64,000 nt of DNA from Dinochytrium kinnereticum. Lineage: Eukaryota > Chytridiomycota > Chytridiomycetes > Chytridiales > Chytridiaceae. The position numbers and the translations under genes are program-made. Shown here in pieces: positions 10,616-21,200 of this stretch (the stretch's first letter is position 1; every line of letters starts with the position of its first letter). The DNA lies in contig JADGJT010000040.1 in NCBI GenBank assembly GCA_027604005.1, forward strand, positions 1 through 64,000. Reading direction: 5' to 3'. The notes below the pieces were generated by a model. It saw only the letters and a program-made list of their open reading frames with translations, did no database searches and was not told where the DNA came from.

Positions 10616-11558
10616 GGCTGTTTGCGTTGTGTTGAAAGTAGTGAAAGGGCGTTGGGCTGGTCGCTGGGGGAGGGGGTTTTTCACGTTTTTTCTTGTGCCA
10701 CGGATCTCTGCGCGATTAGCCCATCGATGAGGGTGAGAGAGGAACCAACACGCGCTGCGTCAGGACGCGAGCGGCAGAAGTGAGGGACGGGGAGACATGC
10801 AGTGGAAAAGCCTCACTTTATGCTGGGAAGGAAGGGGCGGGGCTTTCCACAGAGAAAGGAGGGAAGGAAGAAGGGGGAGGGGGGGGGAGATGCGAGCAAA
10901 AGTTTGAACGCGATGGTTGAGTGCCATCCTATCCTTCAACATCAACCACTCCACCTGGCATGGGCCGATGCTATGCACTTCCCCCCTGCAGCTGGGTACG
11001 GGAAGGCGTCGCATACAGCAACACACCATCCACATGGTCATCCGACAGAATCAACCATCATCTCCATGCCCTCTGGAGCCATGAATGATCCTCAAATGAC
11101 CATAGCCCTCGCTCCTTCACAAGTGCAGTGATAACACCACAGACCATCGCCCCACACCCCAAGGCGCCGCACCCTGTCTACTGCGACGTTGCCCAGCATG
11201 ACAGAGAGAGAGATGAAGGACTCGCGATTAGCACGAAGCGAAACAACAGTGAAGAAATAAAGCAGGAACCAGAAAGGTGTAGACCATTCAGACAGGGAAC
11301 AAGAGTGCAACAGGGTTAGGGTTGACAACAAAAAATATTCCTGTGACCCGCGGCTTGAGGACAGTCAACCCCAGCCAAACCCCCCCATAGCCATCCGCGT
11401 CGGCGTCATGGTCGCCACCCATCACGTCCAAACCCTTTATTTATGGCCCATCACCAACCAACCCGTCACGCCAACTCCCTCGTTGACAGAGGGCGGCTGC
11501 TCCTACTGGAGCGGTGTCTCAAAAAAATAAAAAAATAAATCACAAATTGCCCCCAACC
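10616..11558. other. Divergent intergenic region
   Basis: A 940-base spacer between the divergently transcribed phosphoglycerate mutase gene (-) and the small secreted-protein gene (+). Purine-rich block at 10820-10890 (GGAAGG repeats). A TTTATTTA sequence near 11440 could serve as a TATA-like element for the downstream gene. No supported ORF. Confidence 0.35.
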
Positions 11559-12215
11559 ATGCTCCTTCTGCTCCTCCTCCTCCTCCTCACACCACACCTG
11601 CTGGCAGCACCCCAAACAACCGCAGCAACTCTTCAGGACTGCGACCGTCTGCGTCTCTCCGTCGAGTCAGCATGCAGCGCTTTGCAGCGGTCCCCAGAGA
11701 GAGGAATGTGTAGTGGTCGAAACGCTGCGTAAGTTCAGCATGCAGGAAAGAAAGAAAAAAAAAAAAAAGAAAAGAAAGGAAACCCCCCCCTATCCCCCCT
11801 CCTTGCCCACCAAAAACTCCTAACCAAAAAAATGATGCTTGATAATCCCAGATCCCACGCAACCTGCACTCACGCCATTTACTCCGGAAAGTCATTCACG
11901 TATCGCTTGACACCACTCCATCCTCCTCCTCCACTCGACCATTCCACATTCACCGACCCAAAAACCGCATCCATGAGGCTCAATGTCGAGTCACGACCAT
12001 CAACCACATCCCAAATCAGTTTTGAGGTCACCGTCAAATGCAGCGACGCGGCATGCTGTCTTTCCCAGAAAACCAAGGGAGATGGGAAATGCAATGGAGG
12101 AGGTCTTGGAGGGAAGAACATACAGGATTGCTTGAGCCTCAGTGGGCTGTTTTACGCGCACTGCCTGGATGAGGTGAAGAACTCTGGGTCATATGCGTAC
12201 TCTTTCAGATTTTGA
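11559..12215 (+). CDS. Small secreted cysteine-rich protein
   Basis: Two exons (11559-11728, 11852-12215), 177 residues. The protein begins with a strong signal peptide (Met, eight Leu, TPHLLAA) and no further membrane span is seen. The mature part carries about a dozen Cys, including a CC pair (DAACCLSQ) and paired Cys at both ends, so a disulfide-stabilised extracellular domain is likely. The junction is clean (GCTGC|gtaagt ... cccag|ATCC) and restores the frame. I do not recognise the family; it could be a wall or host-interaction protein, but nothing in the sequence proves that. Confidence 0.6.
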
Positions 12216-13365
12216 GAAGGCTGAACTCTTGAAGTGTACGTGCTGTTCAAAAGAAGAGTTGGAGTAAATCCAATAGTTGAGCGCAGACATGCAACAGTTG
12301 GAGAAAAGGCGACGTGCTGTTTTATGCACCCTTTCTGAACGAGGAGGTGTATGTTCGTGCTCTTTCAGGTTCTGAAGAAAAGGACTTGCCACAAACACCA
12401 TGAACAACTCCCCCCTAAACAAACCAAAACCCAAACCTAACCCCCAAAAAGAAAACAATAAAAGCAAACAAACAAAAACAAAAAAAAAAAAAAAACAACA
12501 ATCATCCACCACCTCATCCATAAAGGTGCCATCACTTTCAGAAAAAAAGAGAATAACAGTGTTGACAAGAGTAGCGACAAGAAATACATGAAGAGAGAGT
12601 CACGGCGAGTGTATTCGTGAATGCGCATGAAGGATCAAATCAGGAAAAAAAAAAAAAAAAAAAAAAAGCAGCTATTAATAAACCAATTCAAAAAAAAAAA
12701 ACCAAAAAAACCAAAAACATTTCCCACCCCACCCACCCACAACACATGTACGTGCAATAGAATGACGATCCATTCCTAACCCAGCTCACAAAGAGAGAAA
12801 CAACAACGAAAGAAAGAAAGAAAGAAAGAAAAAAGAAGCCTTATTCCTGTAAACAAAAATAATAACAAAAATAACAATAATGACGATGACATGTTGAAAA
12901 AAACAACAAAAATAAAACTAGAAACAAAAAAAAAACACCACACAAACAGCTATTTGTAATGTACAAACAAAAAAAAAGAAGGAAAAAAAAAGAATAAAAC
13001 CTCAAAAAAACCAACTCTCAGTCACAGCCAGACGAGCAATCGTCACAAAAGTGACCGATATAAAGACTCCAACTTCCACCTTCAACAACAACACCAGCCA
13101 AACACAAAAAAAAATGAAAAAATATATAAAATATATAAAATAATAAAAACGAATGCGGGTAAAAAACAGCAAAACGTCTAAACACATAAACCAACACAAT
13201 TGTAGAATATAAAAAAAAAAATAGGTGATCACCACCAAACACCAGTATCCCTCCAGCCCCCCTCCCCCCCTAATTTTTCCCGGAAGAGAAGAGGGGAGAG
13301 GAAGGATGAGGACAAATCACAATCCAACCCACCCCCCCCCAAAAAAAAAAAAAAAAAAAACAACA
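12216..13365. other. A-rich convergent intergenic region
   Basis: About 1.15 kb between the small secreted-protein gene and the convergent DUF3712-like gene. It is dominated by A runs (12482-12495, 12645-12667, 12689-12700, 13209-13220, 13341-13360), CAAA repeats and an AAAG microsatellite near 12808-12830. The open frames across it are homopolymer artefacts. I see no gene or RNA. Confidence 0.45.
12645..12667. repeat. Poly-A tract
   Basis: 23 consecutive A in the A-rich convergent spacer between the small secreted-protein gene and the DUF3712-like gene. Confidence 0.9.
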
Positions 13366-15668
13366 TCAGCCCACAATAACCCCCAAACTCCTCAACACAA
13401 TCCCCAAAATCCAAGCCCCCACCACCCCCCCAGAAGCTCCCCGCAACTTCTCAAGGGGATACTCAAACTCCACCTCCCGAGCAACCCCCGCGACCCACCC
13501 AACACCCCTCCCCCTCGCCTCCAAAACCGTCAAACCGCGCACCCCCACCACCCGAGCCCCTCCCCCAACAGCACCAACCCCCTGCACAACCCACCCAGCG
13601 ACCACATCGCTCACGTTCCCCTGCGGCGAGGACACGTGCGGGAGGACCTCGAGCGGAAGGAGGAGGGTCGTGGCACCTGACGTGAACTCGAGGTTGGGGA
13701 TGTGGCAGTGAGCGAGCGCGTGTCCGTCTAGGGTCAGGTTGAAGGTGATGTTGCGAAGGTGGAAGCCGAGGGGTGTTGGGAGGGTGGGGTCAAGGTCGAT
13801 GCGGAGGCCGGTCCGGATGCGGTTGTCGGTTAGGGTAAATTCTTGGGCGGTGATCGTGGGGTTGGGGCCTGGGCTGGGTTGCGTGAGGTCTGGTGGTTGG
13901 AGGTTAGGTATAGGGAGATTGTAATGGGGTGAGGGTGGGAGGAATTGGAGGTTAAGGGTGGAGGTGGGGGTTTAAATGAGAAGAGTCTGCTCTGCTCTGT
14001 ATCTTTTCCACAACAGTCGGGGCTTATCAGCGATATAAGGAGCACACAAGAAACAAAAAAAAAAACAAAACAAAAAGAAAACCAACCCGTCTTCCTCAAC
14101 TCCTTGCCCAAATCCACCACCCTCTCCAACCTCAACCCCCAATACTCCAACAATCCAACCCCGACAACCCCCTCAACTCCAACCCCCAAAAGCGGCACAA
14201 CATCCGAACTCAAATCCACAAACACCCTCGACAACCCCTTCACAAACATCGCCAATGGCCATCCACCCTCCACCACATCCACCCCAAACCCCTTCGCAGC
14301 AATATCAAGTCGTCGATCAACCACCGCAGCATCGCTCGGAAAGACTGGAATCCGAAGCATGTCAAACCAACGCAAAGGGGACCCCTCCTCAGACGTGTTA
14401 CGAATCAAGGTGCGGATCGTCCAGGTCGAGGGTCCGCGAAGGCGAACGGGGATGTTGAAGGGAACCGCAACATCCTTCATGTGCGCAGAGAAATTGGCCG
14501 TGGCGCCCGTCTCCGTCAGATTCAAGAACGACACCTCAGTGATGGTGAAAGGCGACGCCCCATCGGACCCCTTGGAAAAAGCATCAACAACCATGTTGGG
14601 AATGATGACCTTAATGAACACAGGCACAACAACAACACACGCAAGCAAAACCCCAACAAGCCCCGCAACCCCCATCCACACCCAACATCGTCTCCTCAGG
14701 ATCCTCCTCGCAAGCGCCTCTTCAGCCTTCATCGCCCTGCAAACCGACTCTGGCGTGGCATCCGCCACATCAAACTTGATCCCAGCGTCCCCTCCACACT
14801 TGGGGGGCGGTCGAGGCCCCAGATCAATCCTCGCCAACGCCCTCTGAAATATTCCAGCTCCAGCAGGGGGTTCGTCAACGTTGGGCGGCGGTGCACGACC
14901 TTGAGCTCTCAGCGATAGGACTTCGGCCTCGCTGATGGGGGGTGGGGCGGGGAATCGCGCCTTGGGGGGCATGACCCTTTGTTTGGTTGATTTGAGCCAT
15001 GTTAACGCGACGTTCCGGGTGGGAGGTGATTTGGAAGGTGATTCGGAGATGATGATGGACATGGCGTCGTCAGCGGTTCCAGGCAGTTTGGTGGTGGTTC
15101 GACGGTCCATCATCCCTGACGCGATTTCAGCAGCAGCAGCAGAAGAGGAAGAAGAAGAAGACGAGAGTTCAGAGCAGAGTCGACGGTTCATCACCGCAGC
15201 CGTTGGTGCGGCAACACCGTCATCAGCCACCAAACAAGAACCAACCCCATCCTTCCCGCCCTTCCCAGACCGAGCGGAATCATCCCAAGACGCCGCCGCT
15301 GGTGATGTAGACTCCATGATCATCTTTTTCAGCGCCTCATCGTTGACGGCTCTCTTGCTGTTCTTCCGCAAATTCCCCGTGCCACCCCTCACCGAATCCT
15401 TCTCGGTGGCGACTCTTGAGGTGGTGGTAGGTTGTTGACGGTCCTTTGGGGCGGAGACGGCTCGAGCCAGTCTGGATTTTGCTGTTGTTGTTGTGGGATG
15501 CGGGATGGGAGAGGCTAGTGTTGTTGTTGGAGGGATGGGAGACGTTTGAGGCGGTGATGCTGCGGTGGCTTCTGTGGTTGTTGTTGATGACGGATGCTGA
15601 GGTTGAGGTGATGCATGGGATGGTGGGGAGGTGGAGGTGCATCCTGAAGGGTGGTGGGCTGTAAGCAT
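13366..15668 (-). CDS. DUF3712-like single-pass membrane protein
   Basis: Two exons: 14087-15668 and 13366-13889; 701 residues. The intron junction (ACGG|gttggt ... accag|ACCTC) is phase-compatible. The N-terminal 330 residues are Ser/Thr/Pro/Ala-rich and disordered. One transmembrane segment follows (WMGVAGLVGVLLACVVVVPVFI). The remainder has the beta-rich, repeated pattern of fungal DUF3712/LEA14-like proteins: FTITEVSFLNLTETGATANFSA, then VPFNIPVRLRGPSTW, and in exon 2 ITAQEFTLTDNRI and GFHLRNITFNLTLDG. Potential N-glycosylation sites suggest this part lies outside the cytosol. The last 20 residues are again hydrophobic. Such proteins occur in the fungal vacuole or cell envelope with unknown biochemical role. 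The family call is by pattern and is moderately sure. Confidence 0.65.
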
Positions 15669-16160
15669 TTCTTCCCTGCAATGCGGGGTTGGTTAGGAAG
15701 TGGTGGTGGTGGTGATGGAGGGGTGGGTGAGGTGGTGATGGTGGTGATGGTGGTGATGGTGAGGTGGAGGGGGTGACGTGGTGAGGTGGAGGGGGGTGAG
15801 GTGGACGTGGTGATGAGGGGGAGGGGGAAGGCAGGCAGGGAGGTAAGGAAAGGAGATGATGATGGCTGTATGGATCAATAACAATAATTAAAATTGTAAT
15901 AATTTAAATAGCTCAATACTATACTGTGTTCTCTGCCACTGGCAGGAAGCATTCATTATCAGGTGTCTATTGGCATGATTATTCAACCCACATCCAATAA
16001 ATAAATAATTTAATAAATAAATAAATAAATAAATAATAAATATTTTAATAATACAATATTAATTATATTATATCTATGTATGTATATCTATATATTCTCA
16101 TCCTTGAATTCTCATTGGCCAATGCACATCTGCATCCATCCAATCAGCATGCACCTGCTG
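15669..16160. other. AT-rich island with CCAAT motifs and AATA microsatellite
   Basis: It lies between the Myb-like gene's stop and the DUF3712-like gene's start (both minus strand), so it probably contains the promoter of the latter. 15690-15800 is GGT/GTG-rich. From 15870 the sequence becomes strongly AT-rich with an AATA repeat at about 15995-16040. CCAAT/ATTGG words occur near 15967, 15991, 16113-16122 and 16139. Confidence 0.5.
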
Positions 16161-17795
16161 TTATTTATCACCCCCCACCAATGCATTTCGTATCTCCACC
16201 AGCAGCCCCTCAACACGCTCCCACCGCTGCTCCCACCGCTCAAGCAGCCCCTCCAGCATACCACCACCACCACCACCATCCCTCTCGCCCCCTCCACCGT
16301 CCCTCCCCTTCACCCTCCTCCGCGTTCTCTGCACCCCCTGCTCCCCCTCCTCCTCATCCTGCGCATTCATTCCTCCCTCACGCCGCCTCTTGCCACCACC
16401 ACCACCACCACCCATCTCAAACCTTCTCCTCACAGCCGCAGCACCCTCACTCCCCGCCACTCTCCACCCCACCGACCTCACTCCCTCATCACCGCCACCG
16501 CCACCACCCCCACTTCCATGATCCCCCATCCCAACCCTCCACCCACCCACATCCCCTCCTCCGTCACTCGTCAGCGCCACCTCCCTTCCGTTATGTTTGG
16601 GCGCTCGTTGAGAGAGCCCTCCGCGGAACGACTCGGTGTCGTCTTCGTCTCGCGTCGGTAAAGGCGGGTGGGAGGTGGGTGCGGTTGAGGTGGATGTTGG
16701 CGCGGGGTCGCTTCCTTCGCGTGGGAAGAGGAATGACGCGTCTTGAGAGTTGAGGACGGGTGAGGAGGGATTTGTAGAGTGTAGCTGGTTTTTTGTTTTT
16801 TTCGGGAGAAGGAAAGGGAAAAACGGTAGCGTTAGGTTGATATCTTCTTCCTCATTCTCATTTCCGAAAAGGGGTGGTCTTCCGAGAACGCAAAGTGTTT
16901 TAAAACAAGAGAGAAGCAAAGAGGAGGAGAAAAAAGAGAAAAAAAACACACAAAAAGCACAAAAACGTCCATGCGCTCCACCTTCCCTCCAAAAAACAAA
17001 AAACAAAAACAACAACAAAGACTAAATAAAATAAAAAGCAAATAAACAAAAAGGAGCACCAGAAACAAGAGTGAAGGCAAATCTCACCATCTCAACAACC
17101 CTCCCCAACGCGGCCTCCCTCTCCAACTCCTCCCCAACGGATCCCGAAGCCCTCAACGCCTCCAGCCCATCCCACTGATAAGCATGCACAAGCGCATCAA
17201 ACCTCCGCTTCACCACGGCCCCATCAGCGCCACAAGCCATGGGATTGAACTCTGCAAAGCGATCCGCAACGTTCTGCCATTTCGACAAGATGGTTCCATG
17301 CTTGGACGCCCAGGGTTTCATCTCCAGGATCAAGTGAAGAATGTAAACGTCGTCACGGCATTTGAAGCGAAAGGCCTTGCGGCGGCGTGCTGCGGTTGAG
17401 GAGGAGGAGGGCGGGGGCGGGGAGGTGTTGTTGGTTGTGGTTGCTGTTGAGGATGAGGGGGGTGCGTCGATGGAGATGGAGAGGGGCGCTGCTGAGGAGG
17501 AGGGAAGGGAGTGGTGTTGCTGCTGGTGGTGGTGGTGGTGGTGGTGGTGTGCGGCGGTTCCAAAGATGAGGGTCTGGATCATGCCGATGGCATCGCCGCC
17601 GTCAGTGGAGGGAGGATCGAGAGAAGGCGAGGCAGCGGCGGCGGCAGCAGCAGCCGCAGCAGCAGCGGGCAGTTGGTTGGTGATGGCGTGTGAGGATGCG
17701 GATCGACGCGGCTGTGGTGGCAGGTTGGCGGCAGCAGCAGCAGCAGGTGGTGGTGGTGTTGGTGGTGGTGGAGGGGAGGTGGCAGTCACAGTCAT
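16161..17795 (-). CDS. Myb/SANT-like DNA-binding protein with homopolymer tracts and C-terminal coiled coil
   Basis: Two exons: 17088-17795 and 16161-16784, joined in phase (GAGATG|gtgaga ... aaccag|CTAC); 443 residues. The N-terminus has runs of Pro, Ala, Ser and eight His. Residues about 145-235 form a trihelix/Myb-like domain: FKCRDDVYILHLILEMKPW, a conserved Lys-Trp-Gln (LSKWQNVADRF) and VVKRRFDALVHAY. The same layout occurs in fungal nuclear factors with a GT-1/Myb-SANT-like domain. The second exon is Gly-rich, carries a basic GKRRREGG patch as possible nuclear signal and ends with an amphipathic helix (LLERWEQRWERVEGLLVEIRN), probably for oligomerisation. The inferred role is transcriptional regulation; targets are unknown. 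Confidence 0.65.
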
Positions 17796-18295
17796 TTTTC
17801 CTTTTCGTTTCTCTCTCTTCTTCTTCTTCAGTTCCTTTTCTAATATTTAATAATAATTATAATTAATCAACATCAAAATGTATCAATCAATCAATTGATT
17901 AATTAATTAATTAATTAATTAATTAATTATTGGCACAAAGTATCTGAGGCCACAGTTAAAATTGAATTGACAGTGATGAAGAAGATAATATTAATAGAAT
18001 AATAATAATTTGTTTGGTGAGACACAAATCAAATAACAATTGAATGTTGCAAAGTGACAATCTGTTCAGGTACCAACTGTAATAATGAATAATTAATAAA
18101 TAAATTATAGCAATCAAACCAACCAACCAACCAGAACGTGTCATTTAATACTAATGAATGAATGAATGAATAGAAGAGAAAGAACAACATCCATTCAAAA
18201 TAATTATTTATTATTATTAAAAGTAATTAATGCCTCTGTGCTATTTTTAAACTGCCACCTCACCCCTCCCTCCACGTCACCTCAACCACCTCATC
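17796..18295. other. AT-rich bidirectional promoter region
   Basis: The 500 bases separate the divergent Myb-like (-) and kelch-kinase (+) genes. They contain a self-complementary ATTA/TTAA repeat at about 17886-17930, an AACC repeat near 18114-18134, an ATGA repeat near 18153-18172 and one ATTGG at 17928-17932. This is an AT island of the same kind as 15870-16110 and 48110-48590. Both promoters should lie here. Confidence 0.5.
17886..17930. repeat. Self-complementary (ATTA)n microsatellite
   Basis: Nine or so tandem TTAA/ATTA units preceded by CAATCAATTGATT. The tract is its own reverse complement and could form a cruciform. It lies in the spacer between two divergent genes. Confidence 0.8.
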
Positions 18296-21200
18296 ATGTT
18301 CATCCTCCCCCTACTCCCCCTTCTGACCCTCCTCCTACCAACCCCCACCTCCGCCCTGAGCCTCACACACACCTACGGCTCTGCAACAGCAATCGCCAAC
18401 GGCGACCTCCTCTTCATCGCAGGCACCGCTGCAACCACCGACAACAGCACAAACGCGATCTGGGCCATCAATGTCACTGGCCCCGTTCATCTGTCCGTGC
18501 CAAGGAGGATCGAGGTCGGGGGCGGCACCGTGCCGACGCTCACGCACATGGGGTGCGTGTTTGATGCGAGGTTCAATCGGGTCTATTGCTTGGGTGAGTT
18601 CTTGTCATGGGTTGGGTTTCGTCTTCTCTTGATTGGGAAGAAAGGGGGAGTGAAAGGAAGGAGGTGGAAGGGTGAAACGAGTCAGTGAGTGCTGTCCGTT
18701 GCTTGCGTGAAAGCGTGTTGAGGAGGGATGACCCTTTTTCCTATCATCACGGCTGATCATTCCAGGAGAGAATGTTGCTGCCCTCCCATCCTTTTCGTGG
18801 CTGGTTGTCTCTTGCATTCATTCAGAGGCGCTTTCTTTCGTCTCGTTGCTAACGTGGAGAATCTGGTTGAATTAATCTAGGTGGAGTAAGCCATAACCTC
18901 CCTTTCGAACAACGATATCCCACTCCCATGCTTCACGGTATGTCAGCCCCCCTAATCCCCCGCAAAAACCCAAAAACACAAAGAAAAAACAGCCAAAACC
19001 ACATCAACCAAAACGAACAACCGGGTACCAACCTAACCCTTCCCCCCCTTATCAAACAAACAAAAAAAACATCAACAACAAAAAACGATCCGCATTCTAA
19101 ACCCAGTCCTCGAAGTCTCCAACACAACCTGGAAAAGTCACGAGATCAGCGGTCTCCCCCCCCTCCACGGCGTGACCCCCGTCCTCATGGAGGACGGCAA
19201 GATCTACCTGTTGAACGGGTACGGTCCCGCGCCGAACCCGCGATTCACGTTGCCGTTTGAGAATATCGGGGTGGTCGATCCTGTGTCGTTGGGGTATCAG
19301 GAGGTGAGGGGTGGAGTGGACCGACCTGCGCCGAGGGGGTTTGCTTGCCATGTTGTTTTGAATGGGACGAGTGTTTGGGTATTCGGGGGGGGAAGTGTAA
19401 CGGTGAGTTGGTCTCGTCTCTTTTTCTTGTAAAGTTTTGATAGGGAGGGTTTGCTTATTTCGTTTGTTTGAAGCGTTTGCTTTTTTTTTTCTTCTCCTTT
19501 TCTTCTCCTTTTCTTTTTTTTTTTGCTTCTAGTGTTGTTTTTTTTTTAAGGAAGGGAAAGGAAGATGTTGATTGTTGGTCCTTTCAGTCGTGGTTGATTT
19601 TTGGATTCCAAACCTTGAGATCCAAAGCGACCCTCTATAGATCATTCTACTCTTTAAATCCAATTCAACCCCAACTCCATTACTCACCCCCAAAAACCCC
19701 GCACAACACCCCCTAACTAACCCCTCAAACCGCCAGGAAAACTACAACGACACCTACATATTCCACACCCCGACCCAAACCTTCACAAACCTCACAAACC
19801 CGACCCCAACGACACCCTTCCCACCAGCGCGACACGGATCCATCTGCCACCTCTCCCCGAACAACCGCACCATCACGCTGTTTGGAGGCGCGGTGACGGA
19901 TTTCGAGCTGCTTGATGATGTGTGGGAGTTTGATCTTGTGACGATGGAGTGGGGGCTTTCAACTTCCAATTCTTCGAGGGTCAAGCCTTCTCAGAGGGGG
20001 TTTGGGGCGGGGGTGGGGGTGGGGGAGTTTTTGGTTGTTGTTGGGGGGATTTTGGGTGGGAGAGAGTCGGGTGGGTGGTTTTTTGTTTGCTTTTGTTTTG
20101 TTTTTGTTGTTTTGTTTTGTTGTTGTTGTTTTTGTTTTGGGGGGTGTCGTAGGTTTGGGTGAAGCATGTTGTTTGTGAATAAGCATGAGCTTTCAGCCGA
20201 ATAGTTGGGTTGTTGCAGCTCGCTTTTGGGGTGACTTTGTTCGGTTACCTAGCGATCATGAACCCTCATCCCAGCGATGCCATTATTATCTCCCCCCTTC
20301 CCCCCAATCCCACCAAAGCTAACCCGATAGCAAACTTTCCCTCTTCTCCCTCCCTCCCCAGACCCAACCGTCCACTTTTACAACACGATCTCAAAAGAAT
20401 GGTCCACAACCCCTCCAACCACACCACTCACCCTTCCCGAAGCCCAATCCTACCACCCCCCCAACACCTTCTTCGGAACCCTCGGAACTCCTCCACCACT
20501 CACTGAACAACAACAACCACCCACAACCATCCTCCCCACAACCCCACAACCCACAACCTCGACCTCAACCTCCCCCTCGACCCCGACCTCGCGTGGGCTC
20601 GTCATCGGCGCAAGCGTCGGCGCAGCGGTGGCGTTGGTAGGCGCCACGATCGTCCTGATCCTTCATCAGCAGAAGAAGAAACGTGAGGCTCGGGATCGCG
20701 TTGAGGTTGGGAAGAGGGCTGAGGAGTTGGCGTTGCGTCGAGAGGTTGGGGTTGATGGGAGTGTGTATCGGCATGGAGGTGGGGGGAGTGTTGGGAGGTT
20801 GCCTACGTATCGGGAGGAGGGGTGGGAGGGGGGAGGTGGGGAGGGGGAGGGGAAGGGTGGGGAGGTAAGGAGGGGGGATGAGGGGGTGAATATTCCTGCG
20901 GTGATGTTTCGGACGCCGGTTAGGGATGATGAGTTGGTGAAGGGGGGTGGGACTTTGGAGAGGGTTTTGAGACCTGTTTTGGTGGATTTTGTTGATGGTG
21001 GGGGTTTTTCCTTAAAGCGTCTTTTTCGTCTTTTCTTGTTGGTGTTTTCATTTTTTGTATTGCTCGTCTTTTTCATTCATATCCACCGATACCCTCCATC
21101 TCCCTTTCCCCCCACCATCGGGAAAAAAACAACAACAAAACCATCCCTCATTTTCTAACCCCCCCTCTCCCACAGCAACCCCCAACGCAATCATAGCATC

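Noticed and set aside
11092..11331. Hydrophobic minus-strand frame upstream of the small secreted-protein gene
   Set aside because: No conserved pattern; it lies in the divergent promoter region and has a competing frame on the other strand.
12189..13242. Phe/Val/Leu-rich minus-strand frames that look like membrane proteins
   Set aside because: They are translations of A-rich homopolymer DNA; hydrophobicity follows from poly-T codons and no family motif is present.
15690..15870. His/Pro-rich minus-strand frame in a GGT repeat
   Set aside because: Simple-repeat translation in the promoter of the DUF3712-like gene.
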